Shown: positions 34,151-43,500 of the stretch, in pieces
Numbering within the stretch: position 1 is the stretch's first letter
Layout of the letters: each line of letters starts with the position of its first letter
NCBI GenBank assembly: GCA_964562375.1
Contig: CAZLSW010000010.1
Coordinates: forward strand, 1 to 60,225
Source: JAJPXC01 sp964562375
Lineage (GTDB): Bacteria > Bacteroidota > Bacteroidia > Bacteroidales > Muribaculaceae
Length of the DNA: 60,225 bases
Direction: 5' to 3'
The notes under the pieces: generated by a model
What the model was told of the DNA's origin: nothing
Seen by the model: the letters and a program-made list of their open reading frames with translations, nothing else
The model's database searches: none
Program-made: the position numbers and the translations under genes

Positions 34151-35194
34151 ATGATGAGTTTCGCTTACCCCGGCCTACTTTACCTGTTACTGCTGATACC
34201 AGTAATAGCGGGCCTGTTTGTGTGGGCTCAACTGGCCCGACGCGCCAAATTGCGCCGATTCGGGCGTCCCGAGGTGCTCGAGCCGCTGATGCCCGACGCC
34301 TCTAAGTACAAGCCGTGGATTAAAATCACATTGCAGTTGCTGGCTATCGCCGCGCTGGTGGTGGTGCTTGCCCGTCCTCGCTACGGCGAAAAGGAAGAGA
34401 TGGAGCAGGGACGCGGCATTGAGGTGATGATCGCCTTCGACGTGTCGCGGTCGATGCTCGCCTCGTCCAACGACGACCCCGCCGGCATCTCACGCCTGCA
34501 ACGCGCCAAGCATATTCTGGAGAAACTGATTGACAAACTCGATAACGACAAGGTGGGCCTGATCGTCTTCGCCGGCGAGGCCTACACCCAGCTCCCCGTG
34601 ACCGGCGACTTCATGTCGGCCAAAATGTACCTCAACTCTCTCACCCCCGACATGGTGCCCACGCAAGGCACCGCCATCGGCCAAGCTATATCGATGGCTA
34701 TCAACGGTTTCTCGCCCAACGACGACATGCGCAAGGCCATTGTGATAATCACCGACGGCGAGAATCACGAGGGCGACGCTATCGACATGGCCCGTCAGGC
34801 CAAGGACCGCGGCATCCAGGTGGATGTCATCGGAGTTGGCTCGGGCAAAGGCGCTCCTATCCCCTTGAACGCCAAGCGCGGTGAGTTCCTAAAGGATGCC
34901 TCGGGGCAACCCGTGACCACGGCGCTTGACGAGCAGATGGCTCGCGAAATCGCCAAAGCCGGTGGCGGCGAATACGTCAACGGCAGCAGCTCCTCGGCCG
35001 TCAACGACCTGTGCGACGCCCTCGACAAACTGGAGAAAGCCGACTTCGAGAAAGTGGCCTACAAGGCAAGCGCCGAGCAGTTCCCATTGTTCGCTTGGAT
35101 CGCTTTGGCGCTGATTCTGGCCGACGTGTTCGTGCTCGACCGCAAGATCGGTTGGCTCAAGAAAATCAACTTCTTTACCAAAGAAAAGAAATGA
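34151..35194 (+). CDS. batB: BatB, membrane-anchored VWA protein
   Basis: A 347-residue VWA protein related to BatA. It has an N-terminal helix (PGLLYLLLLIPVIAGLFVW), a second helix near 60, a VWA domain with an intact MIDAS (DVSRS in IAFDVSRSML, IIITDGENHEGD) and a C-terminal helix near 315-333. Its stop overlaps the BatC start (ATGA), so the two are translationally coupled. A heptamer array, not a normal leader, separates it from batA. Confidence 0.92.
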   Translation: MMSFAYPGLLYLLLLIPVIAGLFVWAQLARRAKLRRFGRPEVLEPLMPDASKYKPWIKITLQLLAIAALVVVLARPRYGEKEEMEQGRGIEVMIAFDVSRSMLASSNDDPAGISRLQRAKHILEKLIDKLDNDKVGLIVFAGEAYTQLPVTGDFMSAKMYLNSLTPDMVPTQGTAIGQAISMAINGFSPNDDMRKAIVIITDGENHEGDAIDMARQAKDRGIQVDVIGVGSGKGAPIPLNAKRGEFLKDASGQPVTTALDEQMAREIAKAGGGEYVNGSSSSAVNDLCDALDKLEKADFEKVAYKASAEQFPLFAWIALALILADVFVLDRKIGWLKKINFFTKEKK

Positions 35195-36018
35195 AACTAT
35201 TACGACATATCTCTCTTACGCTCGCGATGGTGGTGATGGCCACTGGGGCTTCAGCCCAGTCGACCGCTACCACCAAGCGTGAGCGCAACTATATAAAGGA
35301 GGGCAACGAGCTTTACGCCAAGCAGCGCTACGCCGAGGCCGAGGTGGCCTTCCGCAAGGCGTTGCAAGAGAACGCCCAAAGCGAAGTGGCCACCTACAAC
35401 CTTGCCGCCTCGCTACTCAAGCAGGGGGGAGCCGCCGACCCCAACTCGGGCAACAACCCTATGGCCGAGGCCACCAAGCTGTTGACCGACCTTGCCAAGA
35501 ACGCCCAAACGGCCTCAATCGCCGAGAAAGCGGCCTACAACCTTGGCAATGTGGCGTTTAACCAAGAGCAATACGACCAAGCCATCAACCAGTACAAGCA
35601 AGCGCTACGCCGCAACCCCGACAACGACGCTGCACGCGACAACTTGCGTCTGTCCCAGCTGAAACTCCAGCAGCAACAGCAAAACAAGGACCAGAACAAG
35701 GATCAGAACAAGGATCAGAACAAGGACCAAAATAAAGATCAAAACAAGGATCAGAATAAGGACCAAAACCAAGACCAGAACAAGGACCAAAACAAGGATA
35801 AGGACAAGCAGGACCAGCAGCAGAATCCCCAACAGGACCAGCAGAAGCAGGACCAGCAAAAGCAGCAACAACAGCAGCAAGGCATCTCCGACGCCAACGC
35901 CGAGAAGATTCTCAAGACAATGGAGAACGAGGAGAACGCCACCCGCCGCCGCGTAGCCGCTAAAGAGCAAGAGAAGGCCGCCAAAGCCTCCCAGCGCAAC
36001 ATCCTGAAACCCTGGTAA
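35191..36018 (+). CDS. batC: BatC, TPR protein with NKDQ repeats
   Basis: A 275-residue exported protein, from the ATG at 35191 that overlaps batB. Signal peptide about 1-23 (ending ASA). Two or three TPR units follow (YIKEGNELYAKQRYAEAEVAF, AYNLGNVAFNQEQYDQAINQYKQAL). From about 165 to 232 it is an NKDQ/QQ low-complexity tract from a 12-bp tandem repeat. The C-terminal part contains a short helix (ANAEKILKTMENEE) seen in BatC proteins. The repeat tract suggests length variation between strains. Confidence 0.9.
   Translation: MKLLRHISLTLAMVVMATGASAQSTATTKRERNYIKEGNELYAKQRYAEAEVAFRKALQENAQSEVATYNLAASLLKQGGAADPNSGNNPMAEATKLLTDLAKNAQTASIAEKAAYNLGNVAFNQEQYDQAINQYKQALRRNPDNDAARDNLRLSQLKLQQQQQNKDQNKDQNKDQNKDQNKDQNKDQNKDQNQDQNKDQNKDKDKQDQQQNPQQDQQKQDQQKQQQQQQGISDANAEKILKTMENEENATRRRVAAKEQEKAAKASQRNILKPW
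35688..35812 (+). repeat. In-frame 12-bp tandem repeat in batC
   Basis: About ten copies of a degenerate AACAAGGATCAG unit encode NKDQ repeats. Synonymous changes between copies show the array is older than the CCCGAAGAGTCC array in the HU-LysM gene. Confidence 0.85.
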
Positions 36019-36097
36019 TTGATTCTTGGTTAACGACATATTGCGATTTCGTTATCACGTTATAACGTTATTACGAAAGCCGCCAAATGCTAATGAA

Positions 36098-37930
36098 ATG
36101 AAACGCGTTCAACTCATATTACTCCTGATTTTCGCCACGCTGGCGGCCCAAGCCGACGTGACGTTCACCGTCGTGCCGCCGCGGCAAGTGATCGAGGGCA
36201 ATCGATTCGCGGTGACCTTCCGCCTCCAAAACGCCGAAGGCTCGTCGCTCAACGCCCCCCAGATCAACGGCTGCACGCTGCTGTACGGACCCTCCACATC
36301 AACGATGCAGAGCTACCAGGTGGTGAACGGCAAGGCAACTTCCACATCTTCGGTTGATTACACCTACACCTACCGCGCCGACAAGGCCGGTACGTTCACC
36401 ATCGGCCCGGCGTCAATCGTGGCCGACGGCAAGACTTACCGCACCAAGGAAACAAAGTTCACCGTCCTCCCGGCCGACCAAGCGCCGCAAGCCGGAGGAG
36501 GCTCCTCGCAACGCCAGCGCGCGCAAGTGGACGACATCACAACGCAGACATCCGACAAGCAAGTGGGCAAGGACGACGTGTTTGTGCGCATTATCCTCTC
36601 AAAATCATCGGCTTACGAGCAAGAGGCGATCGAGTGCACGATAAAGCTTTACACCAAGTACCAGATTTCGTCGTTCATGGCCACTACGCAGCCCAGCTTT
36701 GACGGCTTCCTGATTGACGAGGTGAACATCCAGGCGTCGTTGAACGAGATGGAGCATTACAACGGCCAAAACTACATGACGGCCGTGCTGAAAAAGTGCA
36801 TCATCTTCCCGCAGAAGTCGGGCAAACTCACCATCAACTCAGGCCGCTACGACCTCACCGTGGTGCAATACGAGCGCGTCAACATGGGCTTCTTCGGCAC
36901 CTCGCGCCCCATCGAGAAAAAGATACAAGTTAACTCCAACTCGGCCTCGGTCAACATCCTGCCGTTGCCTCAGCCCCAGCCCGACGGATTCAACGGCGCC
37001 GTGGGCAACTTCACCATCGACTCCAAGCTCAACGGCTCCAACTTCCGCACCAACGAAGCCGCGTCGCTTACCTACACCATCCGCGGCACGGGCAACATCA
37101 AGTACCTGAAAGAGCCGGTAATCGACTTCCCCACCGAGTTTGAGCAATACACCCCCAAGACCGATATCTCTTCCCACGTCTCTGGCAACAACGTCACCGG
37201 CGAGATGACCGTCGAGTACACCTTCGTGCCGCAATCAGTGGGCAAATTCGAGATCGGAGCCGACCATTTCGTCTACTTCAACCCGGCGACCAAGAAATAC
37301 GTCACCCTCACCACCCCCAATTACAAGATTGACGTGGCCAAGGGCGTTGGCTCCCCGTCTTCCTCTACCGTCGAAAAGCAGGGAATCACGGCCAAGAACA
37401 CCGACATCCTGCATATCAAGCTCGGCGACAAGCACTTGCAGCAGGAGCACACATTGGTTGTGCTCACATGGTGGTACTGGGGCATCTACGTGCTGCTTTT
37501 GGCCATTCTTATCGCCGCGATAGCGATCGGAGCACAGCGGGCACGCCTCAACGCCGACGTGACCGGTCGCAAGGTAGCCCGAGCCAACAAGGTAGCCCGC
37601 CGACGCCTGCGCGCCGCCGCGGCCGCCATGAAAGCCCACCAGAGCGAGAAATTCCACGAGGAGATGCTTCGAGCTATATGGGGTTACCTCAGCGACAAAC
37701 TCTCGATACCCGCCTCCCAGCTCACCCGCGAGAACGTGGCCGCCGAGCTTGAAAGCTATGGCGCCTCCAAAGAGCTCAGCGACAAGCTTATCGAGGTACT
37801 CGACGAGTGCGAGATGGCCCGATACACCCCCACGCAGAGCGACTCGCGCATGGAGGAGCTTTACCAGCAAGCATCAGAGGCCATGGACGCCCTGGCATCT
37901 ATCAAACGCAAAAAGAACACGGCAAAATGA
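36098..37930 (+). CDS. batD: BatD, oxygen-tolerance protein
   Basis: A 610-residue exported membrane protein, started at MKRVQLILLLIFATLAAQADVTF; an in-frame codon at 36026 would add a non-signal-like extension. A long beta-rich periplasmic region carries the BatD features VIEGNRFAVTFRLQN and KSSAYEQEAIECTIKLYTKYQISS. A membrane helix lies near 465-485 (WWYWGIYVLLLAILIAAIAIG). The cytoplasmic C-terminus is helical and basic. Its stop overlaps the BatE start (ATGA). A role in assembly or support of the BatA/B complex is inferred from the operon. Confidence 0.9.
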   Translation: MKRVQLILLLIFATLAAQADVTFTVVPPRQVIEGNRFAVTFRLQNAEGSSLNAPQINGCTLLYGPSTSTMQSYQVVNGKATSTSSVDYTYTYRADKAGTFTIGPASIVADGKTYRTKETKFTVLPADQAPQAGGGSSQRQRAQVDDITTQTSDKQVGKDDVFVRIILSKSSAYEQEAIECTIKLYTKYQISSFMATTQPSFDGFLIDEVNIQASLNEMEHYNGQNYMTAVLKKCIIFPQKSGKLTINSGRYDLTVVQYERVNMGFFGTSRPIEKKIQVNSNSASVNILPLPQPQPDGFNGAVGNFTIDSKLNGSNFRTNEAASLTYTIRGTGNIKYLKEPVIDFPTEFEQYTPKTDISSHVSGNNVTGEMTVEYTFVPQSVGKFEIGADHFVYFNPATKKYVTLTTPNYKIDVAKGVGSPSSSTVEKQGITAKNTDILHIKLGDKHLQQEHTLVVLTWWYWGIYVLLLAILIAAIAIGAQRARLNADVTGRKVARANKVARRRLRAAAAAMKAHQSEKFHEEMLRAIWGYLSDKLSIPASQLTRENVAAELESYGASKELSDKLIEVLDECEMARYTPTQSDSRMEELYQQASEAMDALASIKRKKNTAK

Positions 37931-38703
37931 AACGCTTCATCACTTTCCTCACCATAGCCTTCACCCTGCTCTCGTCGCAGGCGGCCACCCTCACCGAGCA
38001 AGCCGACTCGGCTTATACCGCCGACAACTTCGCTCTGGCCGAGCAGCTCTACCAGCAGGCGGCACAAGAGCAAGGCACGTCGTCGACCCTGTTTTACAAC
38101 CTTGGCAACACCTACTACCGCCAGGGCCAGCTGGGCCGCGCTATATTATATTATGAACGCGCCTTGAAGCTCGACCCCGCCAACGAGGATGCCCGCGCCA
38201 ATCTGGCATTCGTCAACTCCAAGATTATCGACGAGCCCGGCGACCGCGGTTCGGTAATGACAAAGCTGATGGACAAGACGGTGGCACAAGCCCGCAGTAA
38301 CACCTGGAGCTGGCTCGCCCTGGGTGCCTTCACCCTGCTGCTCGTGGGAGCCCTTGTGTACGTTTTCGCCTCGCATGTGGCCCTGCGCAAGGTGTGCTTC
38401 TTCGGCGGCTTGTGCATGCTGGGGTTGACTATCGCCTTTGTTATCCTGGCATTGGTGGGAGCGCGCAAAGCCGAGTCGACCTCTTCGGCTATCATCGTGG
38501 CTCCGTCCACCCAGCTGAGCACGTCGCCCCGCGTGCCCAAGGACAAGTCGGAGCAGGCTATCCTATTGCACGAGGGCACCCGGGTGGAGATTCTCGACTC
38601 GGTAGCGACCCCCGGCGACTCGATCAACCCGATGTGGCTCGACGTGAGCGTCGACAACACCCACCGGGCATGGATTTCGGCCACCGATGTGGAAAGAATT
38701 TAA
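37927..38703 (+). CDS. batE: BatE, TPR and SH3-like membrane protein
   Basis: A 258-residue protein from the ATG at 37927. A signal peptide or first helix (about 1-20) is followed by two TPRs (LFYNLGNTYYRQGQLGRAILYYERAL). Two membrane helices lie near 125-170, and a C-terminal SH3b-like domain (QAILLHEGTRVEILDSV ... HRAWISATDVERI) closes the protein. This order is the usual BatE architecture. It is the last gene of the Bat operon, with a strong terminator 38 nt after its stop. Confidence 0.9.
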   Translation: MKRFITFLTIAFTLLSSQAATLTEQADSAYTADNFALAEQLYQQAAQEQGTSSTLFYNLGNTYYRQGQLGRAILYYERALKLDPANEDARANLAFVNSKIIDEPGDRGSVMTKLMDKTVAQARSNTWSWLALGAFTLLLVGALVYVFASHVALRKVCFFGGLCMLGLTIAFVILALVGARKAESTSSAIIVAPSTQLSTSPRVPKDKSEQAILLHEGTRVEILDSVATPGDSINPMWLDVSVDNTHRAWISATDVERI

Positions 38704-38740
38704 CATTTCGGCTAAACTTCTGAATCATAACACATTAGGG

Positions 38741-38770
38741 GCGATATGTTGTAAAACATATCGCTTTTTT
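38741..38770 (+). terminator. Terminator of the moxR-bat operon
   Basis: A perfect 10-bp stem, GCGATATGTT/AACATATCGC, with a GTAA loop is followed by six T residues. It is among the clearest Rho-independent terminators in the window. Confidence 0.95.
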
Positions 38771-38894
38771 GTCAAAAATATTTGCATCTGACAAAAATAA
38801 GCCCTATTTTAGCTAAAAATTCTCACGTACCATCAAAAACGACTTGTAGAATTCCTTTTGTAACCCGATTTATTAACTTATAAATAATCGTATC

Positions 38895-39155
38895 ATGACA
38901 AAAACAATCACCTTCAACGATCTGCGTCGCCTCAAAGACAGCCTCCCCGATGGTTCCATGCATCAGATCGCCGATAAGCTGAATACCACCGTGCAGACCG
39001 TGCGCAACTATTTCGGCGGTTCCAACTACGCTTTTGGCAAGAACTGTGGCGTCCACATCGAGCCAGGACCCGACGGCGGAATCGTCGTACTTGACGACAC
39101 CACCATCTACGACATGGCGGTCGAGATCCTGCAGAAGGAGAAAGAACAAGCATAA
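38895..39155 (+). CDS. Small helix-turn-helix-like protein
   Basis: An 86-residue soluble protein. Residues about 7-45 read as a helix-turn-helix (LRRLKDSLPDGSMHQIADKLNTTVQTVRNYF, cited by its landmarks MHQIADKL and TTVQTVRNYF). A beta-hairpin (CGVHIEPGPDGGIVVLDD) and a C-terminal helix follow. Proteins of this size and pattern are conserved in Bacteroidales as putative DNA-binding proteins of unknown role. It stands alone behind the Bat terminator and before an inverted-repeat element. A nucleoid-associated or local regulator function is inference. Confidence 0.7.
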   Translation: MTKTITFNDLRRLKDSLPDGSMHQIADKLNTTVQTVRNYFGGSNYAFGKNCGVHIEPGPDGGIVVLDDTTIYDMAVEILQKEKEQA

Positions 39156-39173
39156 CACCTCCATGGTCTAAGA

Positions 39174-39343
39174 AAAGGACTACGAATTTCTCGATTTTCA
39201 CGATTTCTTTGGAGAAAACCATTTTCGCTTACGCTTAACGAATTATACGAATTGCCAGTAGAGGGGATTTGTGACATTCGTTAAGCGTTAGCGTAATTAT
39301 ACAAGCTTGAAATTCGTGTTATTCGCCTAATTCGTAGTCCTTT
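39174..39343. repeat. Inverted-repeat element with AAAGGACTACGAATT ends
   Basis: Perfect 15-bp terminal arms AAAGGACTACGAATT/AATTCGTAGTCCTTT bound 170 bp. An inner inverted pair (CGCTTAACGAAT and ATTCGTTAAGCG) is also present. The layout matches the GAAACCACGAATT elements, but the ends differ, so it is a sister family. Confidence 0.75.
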
Positions 39344-39376
39344 ATTTCCTAATCCATTACGTTAAATGCCAAAAAG

Positions 39377-40495
39377 ATGAGTGAAGAGCGATTAATTACC
39401 GTTGCGATCCATACGTATGAGAAAGCAATCCTGCTGAAAACCCTGCTCGAAAGCGAGGGTATCACCGTGGCGTTGCAAAACGTCAACCTGTTGCAACCCG
39501 TCGTGTCGTCGGGCGTCCGCGTGCGTATCAAGGAGAGCGACCTACCTCTGGCTCTCCGCATCATCGAGAACTCGGAAATCTTCCTGCCTCCAAAGCGCCT
39601 GCGCGACGCGCCTAAGATCGACCCGATCCTGGTGCCTACCGACTTCTCAGCCTACTCGGTGCACGCGGCTCGACTGGCGTTCCAACTGGCCGCGGCGCTC
39701 AAGACGTCGTTGGTGTTCCTCCACTCCTACATCGACCCATTCCGCACGGGCAACCTCCAACTCACCGACGCCCTCAGCTATGACGCCATCGAGGGGGAGG
39801 ACCAGATTTTGATGGAGAAAGAGGTGGGCGAACTGATGGACGAGTTCACGGCCCGTTTCCGCTCGGCCATCAAGACGGGCGAGCTACCCGCGGTGAAGTT
39901 TGTCACCGAGGTAGTGGAGGGGATTCCCGAGGAGTCCATTCTGGAGTATGCCAAGGTCAACCATCCTGCCATGATCGTGATGGGCACCCGCGGGGCCGGC
40001 AAGAAGGAGAAGGAGCTGGTGGGCAGCGTCACGGCCGAGGTGCTCGACTCATGCCGCGTGCCCGCGTTTACCATCCCCGAGGACACCAAAATCAACTCCC
40101 TCGACGATATACGCGACGTGGTCTTCTTCAGCAACTTGGAGCAGGAGGATATCCTGGCCATGGATTCGTTCTACCGCCTGTTCCCCTCGCGCGCGTTCAA
40201 TATTACACTGGTGCATATCCCGTCGAAGAAGGAACGGGCGTCCACCAGCGAGAAGGGGGTGAAAAAACTCCTTGAGTATTGCAAGGCACATTATCCCGCT
40301 TACTCGTTCACTATCAAGGAGGTACAACTCCCCACAATTGTCGAGGATTTCCGCCGAATCGCCCAGGAGCAGCGTATCGACTTGATCGTGACACCCAACA
40401 AAAAGAAGAACATCTTCGCCCGTCTGTTCAATCCCTCGCTTGCGCATAAGTTGTTGTTCCACGCCGACATACCGATGATGGTGGTACCGGTTTAG
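39377..40495 (+). CDS. Universal stress protein with N-terminal DUF2007-like domain
   Basis: A 372-residue protein. Residues 1-75 resemble DUF2007, a putative signal-transducing domain (VAIHTYEKAILLKTLLESEGI). Two UspA domains follow (about 83-235 and 240-372). The first keeps the ATP-binding G-x2-G-x9-G-S motif (GTRGAGKKEKELVGS). The second lacks it, having TPNKKKNIFARLF at the same place, so only one domain is likely to bind nucleotide. It is cytosolic and presumably stress-related. It precedes the hybrid sensor by about 80 bp but an operon is uncertain. Confidence 0.85.
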   Translation: MSEERLITVAIHTYEKAILLKTLLESEGITVALQNVNLLQPVVSSGVRVRIKESDLPLALRIIENSEIFLPPKRLRDAPKIDPILVPTDFSAYSVHAARLAFQLAAALKTSLVFLHSYIDPFRTGNLQLTDALSYDAIEGEDQILMEKEVGELMDEFTARFRSAIKTGELPAVKFVTEVVEGIPEESILEYAKVNHPAMIVMGTRGAGKKEKELVGSVTAEVLDSCRVPAFTIPEDTKINSLDDIRDVVFFSNLEQEDILAMDSFYRLFPSRAFNITLVHIPSKKERASTSEKGVKKLLEYCKAHYPAYSFTIKEVQLPTIVEDFRRIAQEQRIDLIVTPNKKKNIFARLFNPSLAHKLLFHADIPMMVVPV

Positions 40496-40576
40496 GTATT
40501 AGGTGTGAGTGATTAGTGATTAAGTATAATAGTGCAGAGGGGACTCGTTATTGGGGTGTCAATTAATATCGGATTT

Positions 40577-43500
40577 ATGCAATTTAAAAGGATTATATTG
40601 TTGTTGACCTGCACCTTAACCTTGGGCTTGATAGCTCGGGGGCAGGAGATACGCACTGCTTATTTCGGGGGTCGGGCTAACGCCTATACAGGCGTGGCGC
40701 AGGATCCCTCGGGTATGATATGGTTTGGCACCGACCAAGGGGTGTACTCCTACGACGGATTCCGTTTCAAGGCGCTTGGCGACTCGATATATCCCCCACG
40801 CTTTGTACATTCGATCGACATGGCCGGCGAAAACGTGATGGGCTTCTGCGACCAGGCCGGTATTCACTTTTTCGACGCTCCCTCGCGCTCCAAAGTAGCC
40901 TCTCCACTCGACTCGATCGACACCGGCGAGATACGTGCATTCGTCACCGAGGGCAACCTTATTTTCGCCGGGGCCGAGAAATTGGGCGTCGTGTCGATGA
41001 ACACCGACGACTTCACCTGGCGAGTGGTGAATCCACGAGTACGCGACACCTATGGTATCACCTCCTCCGGCCATTATATCTATTTAGCCACGCTATCAGG
41101 ACTTTACCGCCTTGACCCGTCGACCGACCGACTTGAGTGTCTTGACCCCGACCGCAGTTACTATTCTTGCCTATGGGACTCCCAGCGGTCGTGCCTATGG
41201 GCTGGCTATAATGGTGGTATTGTGCAGTTTAACCCGCAAACCAACACGTTGACGCCCGTCTACCAAAGCGACACTTTCTTCAAAAGCCTGGCGCTTATGG
41301 ACGAAAAGCTGTACGCGGGCACCGACAACGGCCTGGTGGAATATCATCCAGGGTCGGGTGAGAGCCAGGTGCATCTTCATGATATGCGCAACCCTTATTC
41401 GCTGAGCAACAACGTGGTGTGGGATGTGTTTGTCGACCGCGACCACTCGCTCTGGATGGCTACTGGCCACGGCGCATCGACCATGTCTTCCTCGCCCCGT
41501 TACGAGGTGACCCACCTGCTGTCGCTTATCCAACGCATCCCCACCATCCATAACCCTCAAAGCGGCAACATCGCCTCGCTGATACGCGACACCAACGGCG
41601 ATATCTGGCTCGGAGGCACCAACGGCCTGGTGAGAATCATGCCCAATGGCATAATCCAGTGGTACAGAAACGAATACCCGGCTCGACAGATACCCCATAA
41701 CAACATCCGACGGCTTTACCAGGACCCGTGGGACAACCTGTGGGCGGCTTCCGACCACGGCGTGTTGTGGTGGGACCGCGAGGCCGAGCAATGGCGCCCG
41801 CTCGACATCACCGACGGCAAAAGCCACGCATGGTGGCCTTACGACATCCTGGTGACGGGCGACGGCAACGTCTGGGTGGCCACCTACGCGAGCGGCGTGT
41901 TCCGATTCGCACGCCCCACCGCCAGCCAACTGCGCTCGGGCCATATCGACGCCCAACAGGTGTTCTCCCAAGAGTCACCCCTGCTCTACACGTTAGGCAT
42001 AAAATCCGATCCGCGCGGGCTGATATGGCTGGCCCATCGCGACGGCGCTTACCTTTGGGACCCGTCGCAACGGCGCCTGTGCACCGTTCCGCTGAAAAAC
42101 GCTGCGGGCCAGGAGGGGAAGGTGTTCCCCTTGGGCATGCACATCGACGTGCAGGGCAAGATGTGGTACGCCACCGAAAACGCCATCGGCTGCTACAACC
42201 CTGCCACAAGCGAGTGCCAGATTATCCCATCTCCACTGCTATCCACCGAGCCGATACGCGCCATCATGCGTCACGGCAACACGCTGTATGCGCTTGCTCC
42301 TCAGAGCCTTTGCGCCTACGACACGGCCAAGGGGACATGGGTGAGGTATTCCCTGCCACCGGGAGATTTCTCATCGATATTTTACGACACGGCCACCAAC
42401 GACCTTCTACTCGGCGGCTACGACGTGCTGATGAAATTCGACCCACATAAATCGGAGGACGAAAACACCTACGGCGTGATACGCATCGTAGGTTTGAGCT
42501 GCAATAACGAGCCAGTGGCAATCCAAAAATATGAGAAGGGCGACGATATGCGCACCTTTGTTTTCCCCTCAGGAACAACGGCTATCTCTTTGGAGGTGAG
42601 CAATTTCGCTTACTCGCATCACGACGAGTACACATTCTCCTACCAGCTCATCCACGACGGCAAGGCCGGGCCATGGATCACCCTGCCCGAGGGCGACAAT
42701 CGCATCGCCCTGCATCAGCTCCCAGCGGGCGCTTACGAGTTGCGCCTATGCTCGTCGCTCCTGCCCGACCAGGTGACCACTTACGCCATCGCCATACGTC
42801 CACCATGGTACCTCAACGCTTGGATGAAGTTGCTTTACCTCGTGCTGGGAATTTTGGTTATAGCCCTGATTGTGAAGGTGATATTTGATCGAAACCGCCG
42901 TCGCTATGAGCAATTGGAGCAACAAAAGTCGCTGGAATTGTCCCAGATGAAAATCGACTTCTTCACCAATATCTCCCACGACCTAAAAACCCCTCTGAGC
43001 CTGATACTTGGCCCTGTTGACACGCTGCTTGAGCGCCAATTCCCCACCGACAACGACCGAACGCTTCTTGAGTCGATTCGCAATAACGCACAGCGCCTTA
43101 ACAAGCTAATCAAGCGAGTGTTGGACTTCAAGCAAGTTGACTTTCAGGAGGAGCAAACTCTCGTGCGCTCGCAAGTGGAGATCAACCGATTGGTGAAATC
43201 GGTGGCCGATTCCTTCTCCCAAACCGCCTCCAAACGCAACGTTGAAATCACGGTCGAGGAGATGTCGCAGCCGATGGAGATGAACCTTGACTTGTTCAAG
43301 ATGGAGTCGGTGTTCTACAATGTGATGTCCAACGCAGTGAAATTCGTGCCCGACACCGACGGTCGCATCAACGTGCGCGTGAGTATGCACGGCAACTGCG
43401 TGCGCGTCACGGTCACCGACAATGGTATAGGCATTCCCAAGGAGGACCTCAACCTCGTGTGGATACGCCTCTATCAAGCGCGTAACTCCTCGGGTGGCAA

